From NCBI GenBank assembly GCA_903832625.1, contig CAILCI010000026.1, positions 1 to 62,778 of the forward strand: a stretch of DNA of 62,778 nucleotides, written 5' to 3'. Origin of the DNA: an uncultured Burkholderiales bacterium (GTDB taxonomy: Bacteria; Pseudomonadota; Gammaproteobacteria; Burkholderiales; Burkholderiaceae_C). A program made the translations under genes and the position numbers. Of this stretch, positions 25,507-36,885 are shown in pieces (the stretch's first letter is position 1; every line of letters begins with the position of its first letter). A model generated the notes under the pieces. It made no database searches, had not been told where the DNA came from, and saw only the letters and a list, made by a program, of their open reading frames with translations.

Positions 25507-27384
25507 TTAAATTTCAATCTTGCTGCCCAGCTCCACCACGGAGTTATTGGGCAGGCGCAAGAAATCGGCCGCCGAACTGGCGTTGAGGTGCATTTGTGCA
25601 AACAGTTTTTCACGCCAACCCGACATGCCGCCGCCCACGGTGGGCACCACGATATCGCGTGACAAGAAGTAGCTGGTGGTCATCGGATCCATGGCCAATC
25701 CCACTTGGTCTTTGACCATTTCCATGGCTTCGGGAACATCTGGAAAGTCCATGAAACCAAAGTTGATGACCACTTTCCAACAATCGTGACCAAGATCTTT
25801 GACCTCTAAGCGCACTTCACGATCAATCCATGGCACTTCGTGGTTGCGCACCGTCACAAACAGATTTTGCTTGTGCAGCACTTTGTTGTGTTTCAAGTTG
25901 TGCAAGAAGGCATTGGGCACCATGCCGCTTTCAGCCGTCAAAAACACCGCTGTGCCTTCCACACGCACGGGTGGGTGGGTGAAAACGGAATCCAAAAAGC
26001 TTTCCAATTCCATGGAGCTGCTGCGCAAAGCTTCTTTGAGCAAACGCCGACCTTCTTTCCAAGTGGCGAGCAAGGTGAACAAGCCCAAGGCCAAGGCAAT
26101 CGGAAACCAACCACCTTGCATGATTTTGAGCGAGTTGGAGATGAAAAAGCCCACATCCACCACAAAGAAACCCGAGGTGGCCAACAAACACAACCACAGC
26201 GGATAGTGCCAACGGTGGCGGATCACAAAATACGTCATGACGGTGGTGATGACCATCACCAAGCTCACCGAAATCCCGTAAGCCGCAGCCAAAGCGCTGG
26301 ACGAGCCAAACGTAGCAACCGCCAAAATCACGCCCACATACAACGCCCAATTCACCGCAGGCAAATAAATTTGTCCCGACTCTTTGATGGAGGTGTGCAA
26401 GATGCGCATACGTGGCAAGTAACCCAATTGAATGGTCTGCTTGGTGGCCGAGAACGCGCCAGAAATCAAGGCTTGCGAGGCAATCACCGTGGCCACAGTG
26501 GCCAAGGCCACCATGGGCAACAAGGCCCAGTCAGGCATCATCAAAAAGAAGGGGTTTTCGGCCTTCTTGGGGTCAGCCAGCACCAATGCGCCTTGGCCAA
26601 AATAATTGAGCATCAAGGCCGGCATGACCAGCCAAAACCAAGCCAATTGGATCGGGCGTTTGCCAAAGTGCCCCATGTCGGCATACAAAGCTTCAGCCCC
26701 GGTGACGCACAAAAACACCGCGCCCAAAGTCACAAACGCCAAACCGTAGTTGTCAATCGCAAAGCGCACAGCGTGGATGGGGGAAACAGCGGCAATCACC
26801 GAAGGGTTTTTGACGATTTCCATGAATCCGAAATAAGCAATGGCAAAAAACCACACCACCATGATGGGGCCAAACAACTTGCCAATGTCGGCTGTGCCAC
26901 GACGCTGAAACACAAACAACAAGGTCAGCACGGCCAAAGAAATCGGCAGCACATAGGGTTTGGCCGCAGGCGTGACGATTTCAAGACCTTCCACCGCAGA
27001 CAGCACTGAAATGGCCGGCGTGATCACACCATCACCAAAAAACAAAGCCACGCCAAATACCCCAGCGACCAACAACACCGCATGAGCACGCGGTTTGCTT
27101 TTGACCGATTGAGACGCCAACGCGAGCAAAGACATCAAGCCGCCTTCGCCCAAGTTGTCGGCGCGCATGATGAGCGCCACGTACTTGATCGACACAATGA
27201 TGGTCAAGGTCCAGAAAAACAAGGACAGCACGCCCAAAATGTTTTCAGTGGTCACCGGCACTTGTGCACTGACAAAAACCTGTTGAAACGCATACAAAGG
27301 CGACGTACCAATGTCGCCATACACCACGCCAATGGCGCCCAGCGCCAATGCGGCGAGCGAAGATTTACCGTGTTTTTCCATCAT
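25507..27384 (-). CDS. kup: KUP-type potassium uptake transporter
   Basis: 625 residues: about 12 hydrophobic helices over the first 430 residues, then a cytoplasmic C-terminal domain of roughly 180 residues. Family landmarks are [22 protein letters not shown] near residue 14, [33 protein letters not shown] and [21 protein letters not shown]. It takes up K+ with protons. It sits between gshA (5 bases upstream) and gshB (3 bases downstream), so all three are probably one transcript. An alternative start is the second codon, also ATG. Confidence 0.95.
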   Translation of the reverse strand: MMEKHGKSSLAALALGAIGVVYGDIGTSPLYAFQQVFVSAQVPVTTENILGVLSLFFWTLTIIVSIKYVALIMRADNLGEGGLMSLLALASQSVKSKPRAHAVLLVAGVFGVALFFGDGVITPAISVLSAVEGLEIVTPAAKPYVLPISLAVLTLLFVFQRRGTADIGKLFGPIMVVWFFAIAYFGFMEIVKNPSVIAAVSPIHAVRFAIDNYGLAFVTLGAVFLCVTGAEALYADMGHFGKRPIQLAWFWLVMPALMLNYFGQGALVLADPKKAENPFFLMMPDWALLPMVALATVATVIASQALISGAFSATKQTIQLGYLPRMRILHTSIKESGQIYLPAVNWALYVGVILAVATFGSSSALAAAYGISVSLVMVITTVMTYFVIRHRWHYPLWLCLLATSGFFVVDVGFFISNSLKIMQGGWFPIALALGLFTLLATWKEGRRLLKEALRSSSMELESFLDSVFTHPPVRVEGTAVFLTAESGMVPNAFLHNLKHNKVLHKQNLFVTVRNHEVPWIDREVRLEVKDLGHDCWKVVINFGFMDFPDVPEAMEMVKDQVGLAMDPMTTSYFLSRDIVVPTVGGGMSGWREKLFAQMHLNASSAADFLRLPNNSVVELGSKIEI

Positions 27385-27389
27385 GGACC

Positions 27390-28685
27390 TCAGTCGTAGT
27401 TTTCTGCTTCGGGATCGGTGGCCTCTAGCTCGTAGCTAGCGGCCAACATGGCCAAGCGTCCGATGACGCCGTACATGTAAAAGCGATTGGGCGCGCTCGC
27501 ACCGGGCTTGATGCCGGGTTGGGGCGTGTGCGCGCTTTCTTCAAATGCCAGCGGCACAAAGCTCGAGCCTGGCGCGTTCAAGTTTTCGTCAATGCCGCGC
27601 TCTGCATGAACGCGGTAGAAACCGCCCACCACATAGCGATCCATCATGTAGACCACGGGTTCGGCGACGGCGTCATTGAGTTGCTCGTGGGTGATCACGC
27701 CTTCTTGGATGATCACTTGGTTGACTTGCTGACCGTCTTTGATGACGCTCATCTTGTTGCGGGTTTTGCGGTTGAGCACATCCAAATCGGCCACATCGCG
27801 CACCGTCATGATGCCCATGCCATAAGTGCCGTTGTCGGCCTTGACCACCACAAATGGTTTTTCGTTGATGCCGTACTCTTTGTACTTGCGCTTGATTTTG
27901 GTCAGCAAAGAATCGACGTTGGTGCGCAAACACTCCATGCCCACGCCTTCGGCAAAATCCACTTCGCCGCATTGCTCAAACATGGGGTTGATGAGCCACG
28001 GATCGATGCCCAGCAACTTACCAAAGCGCTTGGCAACTTCTTCATAACACTCAAAGTGCTTGCTTTTGCGCCGCACGCTCCAACCCGCGTGCAGAGGGGG
28101 CAGCAAGTACTGCTCGTGCAAGTCTTCCAAAATACCGGGAATACCAGCACTCAAATCGTTGTTCAACAAAATGGTGCAAGGGTCAAAGTCTTTCAGCCCT
28201 AAGCGACGTTTGTCGCGAATCACCGGCTCCAACACCACGGTGTCGCCGTTGGGCAATTCGATGGCCGTGGTTTCTTTGATCTCTGGGTTGATCGAACCAA
28301 TGCGCACATTCAAGCCCGCCATGCGGAAAATGCGCTGCAACTGCGCCACATTGCTCAAATAAAACGTGTTGCGGGTGTGGTTTTCGGGAATCACCAACAG
28401 GTTGCGAGCTTCGGGACAAATTTTTTCAATCGCAGCCATCGCGGCTTGCACAGCCAGCGGCAACATTTGCGGCGTGAGGTTGTTCCAGCCGCCGGGGTAC
28501 AAGTTGGTATCCACAGGCGCGAGCTTGAAGCCTGCATTGCGAATGTCTACCGAGCTGTAAAACGGTGGCGTGTGCTCCATCCATTCCAGTCGAAACCAGC
28601 GCTCAATGGCTGGCATGGAATCCAGAATACGCTGCTCAAGTTCGTTGATAGGGCCAGTCAGTGCCGTGATGAGGTGGGGAACCAT
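27390..28685 (-). CDS. gshA: glutamate-cysteine ligase (proteobacterial GshA type)
   Basis: 431 residues, the rate-limiting first step of glutathione synthesis. This is the shorter class, distinct from the E. coli enzyme of about 520 residues. Visible blocks: [77 protein letters not shown] (glycine-rich ATP loop) and [15 protein letters not shown] chose the ATG at 28685 ([11 protein letters not shown]), preceded by AAAGGA; the frame runs further upstream without family character. Confidence 0.93.
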   Translation of the reverse strand: MVPHLITALTGPINELEQRILDSMPAIERWFRLEWMEHTPPFYSSVDIRNAGFKLAPVDTNLYPGGWNNLTPQMLPLAVQAAMAAIEKICPEARNLLVIPENHTRNTFYLSNVAQLQRIFRMAGLNVRIGSINPEIKETTAIELPNGDTVVLEPVIRDKRRLGLKDFDPCTILLNNDLSAGIPGILEDLHEQYLLPPLHAGWSVRRKSKHFECYEEVAKRFGKLLGIDPWLINPMFEQCGEVDFAEGVGMECLRTNVDSLLTKIKRKYKEYGINEKPFVVVKADNGTYGMGIMTVRDVADLDVLNRKTRNKMSVIKDGQQVNQVIIQEGVITHEQLNDAVAEPVVYMMDRYVVGGFYRVHAERGIDENLNAPGSSFVPLAFEESAHTPQPGIKPGASAPNRFYMYGVIGRLAMLAASYELEATDPEAENYD

Positions 28686-28840
28686 GGTGTCCTTTGCATG
28701 AGATGTGATTCTAGGAGTTTGCGGTGACACATATCGCCGCCCGAAGGAGTGATTCTTTTTAGTGCATGGTGATGAAAAGCTTTTAAACAAGCAATTCAAC
28801 GAATATGATGTATGTTTTTCGAATCAACCAAGGGTTACAC

Positions 28841-29521
28841 ATGAAGACGAAAGAGTTTATTTCAAGGCTGTGTTTGCTGTCGCTTGTGCCCGTCTTTTTT
28901 GTTGGGTGCGCGACAGAAACCTCGCAAACTGTTGCCCCGCAACAAGTCAATTCGGCCAAATCGACCTATTACGGCCCCAAAAGCACGCTGGCCGTTGGTA
29001 AATTTGACAACCGCTCCAGTTTCATGCGCGGCTTGTTTTCTGACGGTGTAGACCGCTTGGGCGGGCAAGCCAAGACGATTTTGATCACCCACATGCAGCA
29101 ATCCAATCGATTCGTGGTGGTGGACAGAGACAACCTTGGCGAAATCAATCAAGAAGCGCAAATCAAGGGGCAAGCGCAAAAACTCAAAGGCGCAGACTTC
29201 GTGGTGACTGGCGACGTGAGCGAGTTTGGCCGCAAAGAAGTGGGCGACCAACAACTCTTTGGCCTGCTGGGTCGCGGCAAAACCCAAGTGGCTTATGCCA
29301 AAGTCAGCTTGAACGTGGTCAATATTTCCACCTCCGAAGTGGTGTTCTCAGTCCAAGGTGCGGGCGAATATGCGTTGTCCAACCGAGAAATCGTGGGCTT
29401 TGGCGGCACTGCCAGCTACGACTCGACCTTGAACGGCAAGGTGCTTGACTTGGCCATTCGCGAAGCGGTCAACCGCTTGGTGGACGGCATTGACTCTGGC
29501 AGCTGGAAACCTGCGCAGTGA
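28841..29521 (+). CDS. CsgG-like lipoprotein
   Basis: 226 residues. Lipoprotein signal MKTKEFISRLCLLSLVPVFF with lipobox VGCA (Cys at residue 23). The mature part resembles CsgG/HfaB: VGKFDNRSSF, ILITHMQQSNRFVVVDRDNL, QKLKGADFVVTGDVSEFGR. It lacks the long pore loops of true curli CsgG, so it is a short relative. It heads a three-lipoprotein operon with DUF4810 and DUF799 genes, like the NMB1164-NMB1163-NMB1162 (GNA1162) set in Neisseria. The ATG at 28841 has an upstream AAGGG. Function in that trio is unresolved. Confidence 0.85.
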   Translation: MKTKEFISRLCLLSLVPVFFVGCATETSQTVAPQQVNSAKSTYYGPKSTLAVGKFDNRSSFMRGLFSDGVDRLGGQAKTILITHMQQSNRFVVVDRDNLGEINQEAQIKGQAQKLKGADFVVTGDVSEFGRKEVGDQQLFGLLGRGKTQVAYAKVSLNVVNISTSEVVFSVQGAGEYALSNREIVGFGGTASYDSTLNGKVLDLAIREAVNRLVDGIDSGSWKPAQ

Positions 29522-29538
29522 TGCGCACTGAGTCGCTC

Positions 29539-29898
29539 ATGTCTCGCAACTTTTACGCCCTCTGTGGCGCTGCGCTGCTGTTGACCTTGGTCGGTTGCGC
29601 CCAACCCACACCCAGCCTCTACCAATGGGGCGCTTACCAACCGCAGGTCTACGCGCTCTACAGCGACCCTGGCAAGATTTCTCCCGAAGAACAAATTGCC
29701 AAACTCGAAGAAGACTACCAAAAAGCGCGCAGCGCCAACAAGGCTGTGCCGCCCGGTTTTCATGCGCACTTGGGCTATTTGTATTTCCAGTCAGGCAAGG
29801 CTGACCAAGCGGTGCAATCGTTCAACACCGAAAAAGCTTTGTTTCCAGAGTCCACGGTTTACATGAACCGATTGATCGCTCAAATCAAAAAACAATAA
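29539..29898 (+). CDS. DUF4810 lipoprotein
   Basis: 119 residues. The leader MSRNFYALCGAALLLTLVGC is a good lipoprotein signal (Cys 20). PSLYQWGAYQPQVYALY, followed by AKLEEDYQKARS and a TPR-like helical pair (PPGFHAHLGYLYFQSGKADQ), are DUF4810 features. An ATG at 29521, right on the stop of the CsgG-like gene, would add six residues; I prefer 29539 because it gives a clean lipoprotein signal. Middle gene of the lipoprotein trio. Confidence 0.85.
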   Translation: MSRNFYALCGAALLLTLVGCAQPTPSLYQWGAYQPQVYALYSDPGKISPEEQIAKLEEDYQKARSANKAVPPGFHAHLGYLYFQSGKADQAVQSFNTEKALFPESTVYMNRLIAQIKKQ

Positions 29899-29907
29899 GG
29901 ACTCGCC

Positions 29908-30564
29908 ATGATTCGATGTTTCAAAGCTTGGGGGCTCGTGGGTCTGGTCTTGTTGGCCACGGGCTGCGCCACCCAAAAGCCCAATGTGGACTACACCGCA
30001 TTTCGCCAACACCCACCCAAATCTATTTTGGTGTTGCCTCCGCTCAACAACACCACCGATGTGCGGGCCACCTACAGCCTGATGTCCACCGTGACTTGGC
30101 CGCTGGCCGAATCAGGCTATTACGTGTTTCCGGTGGCTTTGGTAGATCAAACCTTCAAAGAAAACGGACTGCCCAACCCCGCCGAAATGCACCAAGCCTC
30201 GCCGCAAAAAATGTATGAAATTTTTGGCGCAGATGCCGTGCTCTACATCACGGTCAACAAATACGGCGCAGGCAGCGCCTTGCTGGGCAGCGCCGTGGTG
30301 GTGACGGTGGACGGCCAATTGGTGGACACCCAATCAGGCGTGAAACTGTGGCAAGGCTCGGCCTCAGCATCAGACGCAGAAGGCCAGCAAAACAACAACG
30401 GACTGATTGGTTTGTTGGTGCAAGGCATCATCAAACAAGTGGCCAACAGCGTGTCCGACCCCGGTCAGCGCATTGGCGGCATTGCCAATGCACGTTTGTT
30501 GAGCGCGCATCCGGGCGGTTTGCTTTATGGCCCGCGCTCGCCTAAATTTGAGGTTCAACCATAG
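29908..30564 (+). CDS. DUF799 lipoprotein (GNA1162-like)
   Basis: 218 residues. Signal MIRCFKAWGLVGLVLLATGC (lipobox, Cys 20). FRQHPPKSILVLPPLNNTTD, YYVFPVALVDQTFKENGL and the IFGADAVLYITVNKYG block match the GNA1162/DUF799 family, a TolB N-terminal-like fold. The start has AAGGA just upstream. It is last in the operon, followed by a strong hairpin terminator at 30654. The Neisseria homologue was studied as a vaccine antigen, and its role is not established. Confidence 0.88.
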   Translation: MIRCFKAWGLVGLVLLATGCATQKPNVDYTAFRQHPPKSILVLPPLNNTTDVRATYSLMSTVTWPLAESGYYVFPVALVDQTFKENGLPNPAEMHQASPQKMYEIFGADAVLYITVNKYGAGSALLGSAVVVTVDGQLVDTQSGVKLWQGSASASDAEGQQNNNGLIGLLVQGIIKQVANSVSDPGQRIGGIANARLLSAHPGGLLYGPRSPKFEVQP

Positions 30565-30653
30565 CGCTTGACGTTGCGGTCGATCCATTTTGTCAAAAGC
30601 ACTGGAACCGCATTTCCAGCATATCTCATCAATTTTGTCGAGATGCTAAAACA

Positions 30654-30689
30654 CGAAGTGTCCAATCGATTGGACACTTCGCGTTTTTT
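30654..30689 (+). terminator. rho-independent terminator after the lipoprotein trio
   Basis: A perfect 28-base palindrome (30654-30681, arms CGAAGTGTCCAATC and GATTGGACACTTCG) is followed by CGTTTTTTC. It ends the plus-strand trio. Read on minus it is followed by only four T residues, so it is weaker for proA. Confidence 0.88.
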
Positions 30690-30764
30690 CTGGATTTGAG
30701 CTTTTTTCTTGGGTGTGGGCGAATCAAAAAAGCGGCTGTTTTCGCGCACTCACCTAGCTTGGAC

Positions 30765-32036
30765 TTAACTCCGCACCTCACCCTGACCCAACACCACATA
30801 CTTGAGCGAGGTCAAGCCCTCAATCCCGACCGGCCCACGGGCGTGGAATTTGTCGGTGGAGATGCCAATTTCTGCGCCGAAGCCGTATTCAAAGCCGTCG
30901 GCAAAACGGGTGCTGGCGTTGACCATGACGCTGGATGAATCCACCTCACGCATAAAGCGCTGGGCGTGCATGTGGTCACGGGTCAAGATAGATTCGGTGT
31001 GATGGCTGGAGTAGTGGTTGATATGGGCAATGGCCTCGTCCAAATCCGCCACCACTTTGATGCTGACGATGGGCGCCAAGTACTCTTCAAACCAATCTTG
31101 TTCGGTGGCGGCTTTGAGGTTGGCTCCGGCGACTTGGCTCAAAATGGCTTTGGAGACGGGACAGCAGCGCATTTCCACGCCCTTGGCGGCATAGACGGCG
31201 CCAATTTTGGGCAAAAACACCTGTGCCACGCCGTGCGCCACGAGCAAGCTCTCGGTGGCATTGCAGGGACTGAATTTTTGGGTTTTGGCGTTGTCGGCCA
31301 CGGTCACGGCCATGTCGATGTCGCAGGGGTCGTCCACATAGGTGTGGCAGTTGCCGTCCAGGTGTTTGATGACGGGCACTTTGGCGTCGCGGCTGATGCG
31401 CTCGATCAGGCCTTTGCCGCCGCGCGGAATGATGACATCGACAAACTGCGGCATGGCAATCAAATGCCCCACCGCCTCGCGGTCGGTGGTTTGCACCAAC
31501 TGCACGGCCTCAGCAGGCAAGCCGGCTGCAACCAAGGCTTGCGTGACCAACTGCGCCAGCGCTTTGTTGGAGTCAATGGCCTCAGAGCCGCCCCGCAAAA
31601 TGCAGGCATTGCCGCTTTTGATAGACAAAGATGCCGCTTCAATGGTGACGTTGGGACGGCTTTCGAAAATCATGCCGAACACGCCAATGGGCACACGCAT
31701 TTGACCCACGCGAATGCCGCTGGGTTGCTGCTTCATGCCAATGATTTCGCCAATCACATCGGGCATGGCCGCGAGTTGTTCGCAGCCCAAAGCGCAGGTT
31801 TCAATGACTTTGGGTGTGAGCTTTAGGCGATCGAGCATGGGCGCGTCCAAACCTGCGGCGCTGGCGCGATCTAGGTCTTTGGCGTTGTCGGTTTGCAGCG
31901 CTTGCACGTTATCGCGCAGCAATTGCGCCAAATTGCGCAAGGCTTGATTTTTGACAGCAGCAGAGGCTTTGGCCATCAAGGCAGAAGCGGTTTTGGCTTG
32001 TTGCCCCAGTGTTTGCATGTGGTCTGAAACATTCAT
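30765..32036 (-). CDS. proA: gamma-glutamyl phosphate reductase
   Basis: 423 residues. Reduces glutamyl-5-phosphate to glutamate-5-semialdehyde with NADPH in proline synthesis. The ALDH-like fold is marked by [41 protein letters not shown] and the catalytic Cys in [33 protein letters not shown] and [17 protein letters not shown] close the protein. I chose the ATG at 32036 ([10 protein letters not shown]), 14 bases after holA. proB is not in the window. Confidence 0.96.
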   Translation of the reverse strand: MNVSDHMQTLGQQAKTASALMAKASAAVKNQALRNLAQLLRDNVQALQTDNAKDLDRASAAGLDAPMLDRLKLTPKVIETCALGCEQLAAMPDVIGEIIGMKQQPSGIRVGQMRVPIGVFGMIFESRPNVTIEAASLSIKSGNACILRGGSEAIDSNKALAQLVTQALVAAGLPAEAVQLVQTTDREAVGHLIAMPQFVDVIIPRGGKGLIERISRDAKVPVIKHLDGNCHTYVDDPCDIDMAVTVADNAKTQKFSPCNATESLLVAHGVAQVFLPKIGAVYAAKGVEMRCCPVSKAILSQVAGANLKAATEQDWFEEYLAPIVSIKVVADLDEAIAHINHYSSHHTESILTRDHMHAQRFMREVDSSSVMVNASTRFADGFEYGFGAEIGISTDKFHARGPVGIEGLTSLKYVVLGQGEVRS

Positions 32037-32050
32037 GGGTGTATTGTCCT

Positions 32051-33121
32051 TTAAGCGGCTTTGGCCATGCAGGCGCGGCACAGGCGCATGGCCAAGCGGT
32101 GCAAGGCTTGCCAGTTGTCGCTTGGCCAATCGGCCACTTTGAGGCCTTTGACAATGCCGTCCACCTGATGCGCCGATGCCAGCAATTTGTTGAGCAAGCC
32201 CACGCTCAGACGCGGCAACACACGCTCAAACAAACGCTCGCGGGGTCCCCAAATGCGTTGTTCGCGCAAGGCCATCGGCAGCGCTTTGCCTGCGGCGACG
32301 GCGTCTTTGACGCGCTTCAATGCACGGATGTCTTCGGCCAGCGTGTAGTGCACCAACACTTCGGCCTCGCCTTCTGCCTTCAAGCCGTCCAACATGCGTT
32401 GCACGCGCAAGGGTTGGCCGCTCAAGACGGCTTCAGACAACTTGAACACGTCGTAGCGCGCCACGTTGAGCACAGCCCGTTCGATTTGCTCAAAACTCAG
32501 CTCACCTTCGGGATAAAGCAAAGCGAGTTTTTGAATTTCTTGGTGCGCAGCCAACAAATTGCCTTCCACGCGGTCGGCAAAAAACTGCAAGCTGTGCAGT
32601 CCCGCTTCGCCCTCGGCCACGCGCTGGTTTTGTTGCTGCAAGCGCTTGGCAATCCAAGTGGGCAGCACATGGCGTTCAACCGGGTCGAGTTGAATGCTGA
32701 TGCCGTTGTTCTCCAGCGCCATGAACCACGCGGTGCTGCGCGTGGCTTTGTCCAAGCGCGGCAACACGATCAGGGTAAGGCAGCTGTCGTTGCCTTCGGA
32801 GAGTTCAGCGATGTGCTGCAAGGCCACGCTGCCGTCTTTGCCAGGCTTGCCGGAGGGAATGCGAATTTCGATGATTTGCTTGTCGGCAAACAAACTCATG
32901 GAGCCGCCTGCGGCCAACACCTCGCTCCAATCGAAGTGCGCACCCGCCACAGTAAACACGCTGCGCTCGGTATAGCCTTGCGTGCGAGCGGTAGCGCGGA
33001 TGGCGTCCAGCGCCTCTTGCTGCAGCAAAGGCTCGTCGCCATACAAGGTGTAGAGACTGCGCAAACCCTTGCTGGCCTGTGCCTGCAAATGTTGAGCGAG
33101 TTGGTTGGCGGCGACTTGCAT
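32051..33121 (-). CDS. holA: DNA polymerase III delta subunit
   Basis: 356 residues. The delta subunit opens the beta sliding clamp in the clamp loader. Visible features: [20 protein letters not shown] near residue 22 (the delta N-terminal AAA+-like region without Walker A), [20 protein letters not shown], and the C-terminal helical collar. It sits 8 bases after lptE, the conserved leuS-lptE-holA arrangement. Confidence 0.93.
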   Translation of the reverse strand: MQVAANQLAQHLQAQASKGLRSLYTLYGDEPLLQQEALDAIRATARTQGYTERSVFTVAGAHFDWSEVLAAGGSMSLFADKQIIEIRIPSGKPGKDGSVALQHIAELSEGNDSCLTLIVLPRLDKATRSTAWFMALENNGISIQLDPVERHVLPTWIAKRLQQQNQRVAEGEAGLHSLQFFADRVEGNLLAAHQEIQKLALLYPEGELSFEQIERAVLNVARYDVFKLSEAVLSGQPLRVQRMLDGLKAEGEAEVLVHYTLAEDIRALKRVKDAVAAGKALPMALREQRIWGPRERLFERVLPRLSVGLLNKLLASAHQVDGIVKGLKVADWPSDNWQALHRLAMRLCRACMAKAA

Positions 33122-33129
33122 GGTCTGCG

Positions 33130-33651
33130 TTACAACTGCTGCACGGCGGCCAAGCGGCGTTGCAACTGCGCGACCAAATCGATCTCCATGTCGCGATAGA
33201 GCAAGTTCTCTTGCGATTCCGCGGACAAAGCGCCCGTTTCATTGAAGTTGATGTCGCGCACCAATGCAATTTCGGTATCAGGGATCAGCTCAATGCCTTG
33301 CAAGGTCCGCAGTCGGAAGCGATAGCGCAGGCGCAGCTGGTACTCGCGAATCGCTCCAGTGGCGGTGCGTCCGACGACTATTTTTTCTCGAATCTCTTGC
33401 AATTGCTCAAAGATGACTTGTGCGCGCTCTATTTGTCGCACATCGCGGATGACCTCGACGTTGCTGATCTCCAAACTGCGGCGTAGCTTAGAGCCAATAG
33501 GCGCGTTTTCAGGCAAGTTGGAGTAGAGGCTGGAGAAGGCATAGTGCGGGGCTTTTCGCAGCTCAAAGCCACACCCCGACAAGCTGCCCACAGCCAACGC
33601 GCCGACCCCCAAGGCCAAGCCCAACAACCAAGAACGACGCGCTGTGTGCAT
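33130..33651 (-). CDS. lptE: LPS assembly lipoprotein LptE
   Basis: 173 residues. Signal MHTARRSWLLGLALGVGALA and lipobox SGCGFELR (Cys 27) lead into the LptE fold. LptE plugs the LptD barrel and helps insert LPS in the outer membrane. The order leuS-lptE-holA supports the call, as does YSNLPENAPIGSKLRRSLE. LptA and LptB are also in the window, 23 kb away. Confidence 0.92.
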   Translation of the reverse strand: MHTARRSWLLGLALGVGALAVGSLSGCGFELRKAPHYAFSSLYSNLPENAPIGSKLRRSLEISNVEVIRDVRQIERAQVIFEQLQEIREKIVVGRTATGAIREYQLRLRYRFRLRTLQGIELIPDTEIALVRDINFNETGALSAESQENLLYRDMEIDLVAQLQRRLAAVQQL

Positions 33652-33659
33652 GTGTTTCC

Positions 33660-36380
33660 TTAAACCACGATGTTGACCAAACGACCCGGCACCACGATCA
33701 CTTTTTTCGGTGCGTTGCCTTGCGCTTGTTTGATGAAGGCCTCATGCGCCAGTGCCGCTTGTTCGATATCGGCTTTAGACGCCGCTGCGCTCACCAGCAC
33801 CGAGCCACGCAGCTTGCCGTTGATTTGCAACATCAGCTCCAACTCGTCGCGTTGTAGTGCTGCGTCGTCCACTTGCGGCCAAGGCGCGTCGAGCAAGTCG
33901 CCCAGTTGCGCGGTGTAAGCCAGCTCAGCCCACAGATGCGCGGTGATGTGCGGGCAGGCCGGATAAAGCACACGCAGCAAAATGCCAAAGCATTCGCGCA
34001 ACACGGCTTGGGCAGCGGGGCTGTTGTCCAGCTTGGCGTCTTCCAAGGTGTTGAGCATCTTCATGACGGCCGAGACCACCGTGTTGTACTGCATGCGCTC
34101 GTAGTCATAACTGGCTTGCTTGAGCACGGTATGAATGTCGCGGCGCAAGGTTTTGAGATGTGCGTCAAGTTCGTTCGGCAAAGCTGCACCGGCTTTGAGC
34201 GCATCTTGGTGCTTGAACGCAAAGTTCCACACGCGGCGCAAAAAGCGATAGCTGCCTTCCACCGCTGCGTCGTTCCACTCCAGCGTCACTTCGGGTGGCG
34301 CGGTGAACATGGTGTAGAGCCGTGCGGTGTCTGCGCCGTATTTTTCAATCAAGTCTTGCGGATCGACGCCGTTGTTTTTGGACTTGGACATGGTGCCCAC
34401 GCCCTCGTAATCGATGGCGGTGCCCACAGGCAAATTACCCACGGCGGTGATGAGCTTGGCACCCACAATCTTGCCCGTGTCGTCAAACACATGCTCCACG
34501 TCTTTCGGCCAGAAATATTCTTTGCCGCCCTTGTCGGTGCGACGGCTGTAAATGTGGTTGAGCACCATGCCTTGGGTGAGCAGCTTGGTGAACGGCTCGT
34601 CCACCGTGACCAGCCCCATGTCGCGCATGACCTTGGTCCAAAAACGCGCATACAGCAAGTGAAGAATGGCGTGCTCAATGCCGCCAATGTATTGGTCCAT
34701 GCCGCTGCCGCCTGTGGCCGCGTGTGCGTCGCGCATCCAATACGACGTGCCTTCGGCCACCATGTGATCGGCGTTGTGCGGGTCGCAATAGCGCATGAAA
34801 TACCAAGACGAATCGACAAAGGTGTCCATCGTGTCGGTCTCGCGTCGCGCGGCTTTGCCGCATATCGGGCAGGTCACGCCAGCATGAAAACCTTCGTGTT
34901 TGTGTAGCGGATTGCCCGAACCATCGGGAATGCAGTCTTGCGGCAAGACCACAGGCAAGTCTTTTTCTGGCACAGGCACAGCGCCATGTTCATCGCAATG
35001 GATGATGGGAATGGGTGTGCCCCAATAACGCTGGCGGCTGATGCCCCAATCGCGCAAACGCCAAGTGGTTTTTCTCTCGCCCAAACCTTTGGCGGCGAGT
35101 TGTTCTGCCACTTGGTGGACAGCGGCTTTGAATGTGAGGCCATCTAAGGCGTCTGAATTCACGCACACGCCATTTTTGGTGGCATACCAGTCGTGCCACA
35201 GCTTGTCGTCAAAAGCCGTTGCGCCTTCAAGACCCACCACCTGCTTGATTGGCAACTGGTATTTCAAAGCAAACGCAAAATCGCGCTCGTCATGCGCTGG
35301 CACGCCCATCACCGCGCCATCGCCGTAGGACATGAGCACGTAGTTGCCCACCCACACCTCGACCTGCGCGCCCGTCAAGGGATGCGTGACAAACAAGCCC
35401 GTGGCCATGCCTTTTTTCTCTTGTGTGGCCAGCTCGGCCTCGGTCGTGCCGCCGCTTTTGCATTCTTCCAAAAACGCGGCTAACGCAGGGTTGCTCGCCG
35501 CCGCATGCAAGGCCAGCGGATGTTCAGGCGCCACTGCGCAAAAGGTCACGCCCATGATGGTGTCGGCGCGGGTGGTGAAGACATACATCTTGCCCTCGCC
35601 AATCAACGCGCCATCCGCGCCCGCAATGCTGTGGGTGAACGCAAAGCGCACGCCTTCGGATTTGCCAATCCAGTTTTCTTGCATCAAACGCACTTTGTCT
35701 GGCCAGCCGTTCAAGGTGTTTTTGTTCGCGCCACCCGATGCGGTTTTGGCGTCGTCGAACTGCACGAAGTCGAGCAACTCTTGTGCGTAGCGGGTGATGT
35801 CCAAGTAGTACCCTGGAATTTCGCGTTTTTCCACTGTCGCGCCGGTGCGCCAGCCTTTGCCGTCTATGACTTGTTCATTGGCGAGCACGGTTTGATCGAC
35901 CGGGTCCCAGTTGACGACTTGGGTTTTGCGGTAAGCAATGCCTTTTTCAAGCATCTTCAAAAACAGCCACTGGTTCCACTTGTAGTAGCTCGGATCGCAG
36001 GTGGCGACTTCGCGCGACCAGTCAATCGCCAAACCCATGGCCTGCATTTGCTGCTTCATGTAGGCAATGTTGTCAAACGTCCATTGGGCGGGCGGCACAC
36101 CGTTTTTGAGTGCGGCGTTTTCGGCGGGCAAGCCAAAGGCGTCCCAGCCCATGGGCATCAAGACGTTGTAGCCCTTCATGCGCAAATTGCGCGTGAGCAT
36201 GTCGTTGATGGTGTAGTTGCGCACATGGCCCATGTGCAGCTTGCCGCTGGGATAGGGCAGCATGGAGCAGGCGTAGAACTTCTTTTTGCTCGCGTCTTCG
36301 CGCACGCGGTAGACGTCGCGTTGCACCCAAGCGGCCTGCAAGGCGCGTTCGAGCTCGGTGTGGTTGTATTTTTCTTGCAT
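33660..36380 (-). CDS. leuS: leucyl-tRNA synthetase
   Basis: 906-residue class I synthetase. HIGH motif in [14 protein letters not shown] near residue 45, the editing domain in the middle ([16 protein letters not shown]), a zinc-ribbon-like CPICG, and the KMSKS motif in [13 protein letters not shown] near 640. The anticodon domain follows. I chose the ATG at 36380 ([11 protein letters not shown]); the upstream frame has no family support. 52 bases separate it from exbD upstream. Confidence 0.97.
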   Translation of the reverse strand: MQEKYNHTELERALQAAWVQRDVYRVREDASKKKFYACSMLPYPSGKLHMGHVRNYTINDMLTRNLRMKGYNVLMPMGWDAFGLPAENAALKNGVPPAQWTFDNIAYMKQQMQAMGLAIDWSREVATCDPSYYKWNQWLFLKMLEKGIAYRKTQVVNWDPVDQTVLANEQVIDGKGWRTGATVEKREIPGYYLDITRYAQELLDFVQFDDAKTASGGANKNTLNGWPDKVRLMQENWIGKSEGVRFAFTHSIAGADGALIGEGKMYVFTTRADTIMGVTFCAVAPEHPLALHAAASNPALAAFLEECKSGGTTEAELATQEKKGMATGLFVTHPLTGAQVEVWVGNYVLMSYGDGAVMGVPAHDERDFAFALKYQLPIKQVVGLEGATAFDDKLWHDWYATKNGVCVNSDALDGLTFKAAVHQVAEQLAAKGLGERKTTWRLRDWGISRQRYWGTPIPIIHCDEHGAVPVPEKDLPVVLPQDCIPDGSGNPLHKHEGFHAGVTCPICGKAARRETDTMDTFVDSSWYFMRYCDPHNADHMVAEGTSYWMRDAHAATGGSGMDQYIGGIEHAILHLLYARFWTKVMRDMGLVTVDEPFTKLLTQGMVLNHIYSRRTDKGGKEYFWPKDVEHVFDDTGKIVGAKLITAVGNLPVGTAIDYEGVGTMSKSKNNGVDPQDLIEKYGADTARLYTMFTAPPEVTLEWNDAAVEGSYRFLRRVWNFAFKHQDALKAGAALPNELDAHLKTLRRDIHTVLKQASYDYERMQYNTVVSAVMKMLNTLEDAKLDNSPAAQAVLRECFGILLRVLYPACPHITAHLWAELAYTAQLGDLLDAPWPQVDDAALQRDELELMLQINGKLRGSVLVSAAASKADIEQAALAHEAFIKQAQGNAPKKVIVVPGRLVNIVV

Positions 36381-36432
36381 GGAGTCCGTCGAATAAACCC
36401 CGCCGAGGCGGAGTGCTGTCAATCCGACGATT

Positions 36433-36885
36433 TTAGGGCTTGGCGGGGGCCGCTTTGGACTCGATCACAAAGCCGATGCGACTCAAGCCTGCGCGTTGCG
36501 CAGCGTCCATCACCTCGATGACGCGGCCATACGGCACTTGCGCGTCCGCTTTGAGCTGAATTTCGGGCAATTCAGCCGCGTTTTGACTCAGCGCCTGGGC
36601 TGCCAAGGATTTGAGTTGCGCGCCCAAATCGGCCAACTCCACCGCCTTGTCGTGCAAAAACACTTGGCCTTTGGCGTCAATAGCGACACGCACTGCCTCG
36701 ACGCTGGCTTGCGCGGTAGGGCGGTTTTGTGCCTTGGGCAAATCGAGTTTGATCGCACCCAACATCAATGGCGAGGTGATGATGAAGATCACCAACAGCA
36801 CCAACATCACGTCCACCAAAGGCGTGACGTTGATCTCGCTCATGGGCGCATGGGTCGAAGAGCGCTCAAAGCGACCGAATGCCAT
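36433..36885 (-). CDS. exbD: ExbD/TolR-type biopolymer transport protein
   Basis: 150 residues. N-terminal cytoplasmic segment, one transmembrane helix with the essential Asp ([20 protein letters not shown], residues 18-37), and a periplasmic domain ending [10 protein letters not shown]. Works with ExbB to couple the proton gradient to TonB or TolA. The gene starts directly after the exbB stop. No tonB or tolA lies nearby, so ExbD and TolR cannot be separated with certainty. Confidence 0.88.
   Translation of the reverse strand: MAFGRFERSSTHAPMSEINVTPLVDVMLVLLVIFIITSPLMLGAIKLDLPKAQNRPTAQASVEAVRVAIDAKGQVFLHDKAVELADLGAQLKSLAAQALSQNAAELPEIQLKADAQVPYGRVIEVMDAAQRAGLSRIGFVIESKAAPAKP

Noticed and set aside
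25840..27009. A plus-strand open frame of about 390 codons opposite kup
   Set aside because: Antisense shadow with low-complexity His/Gln/Gly composition; kup is certain.
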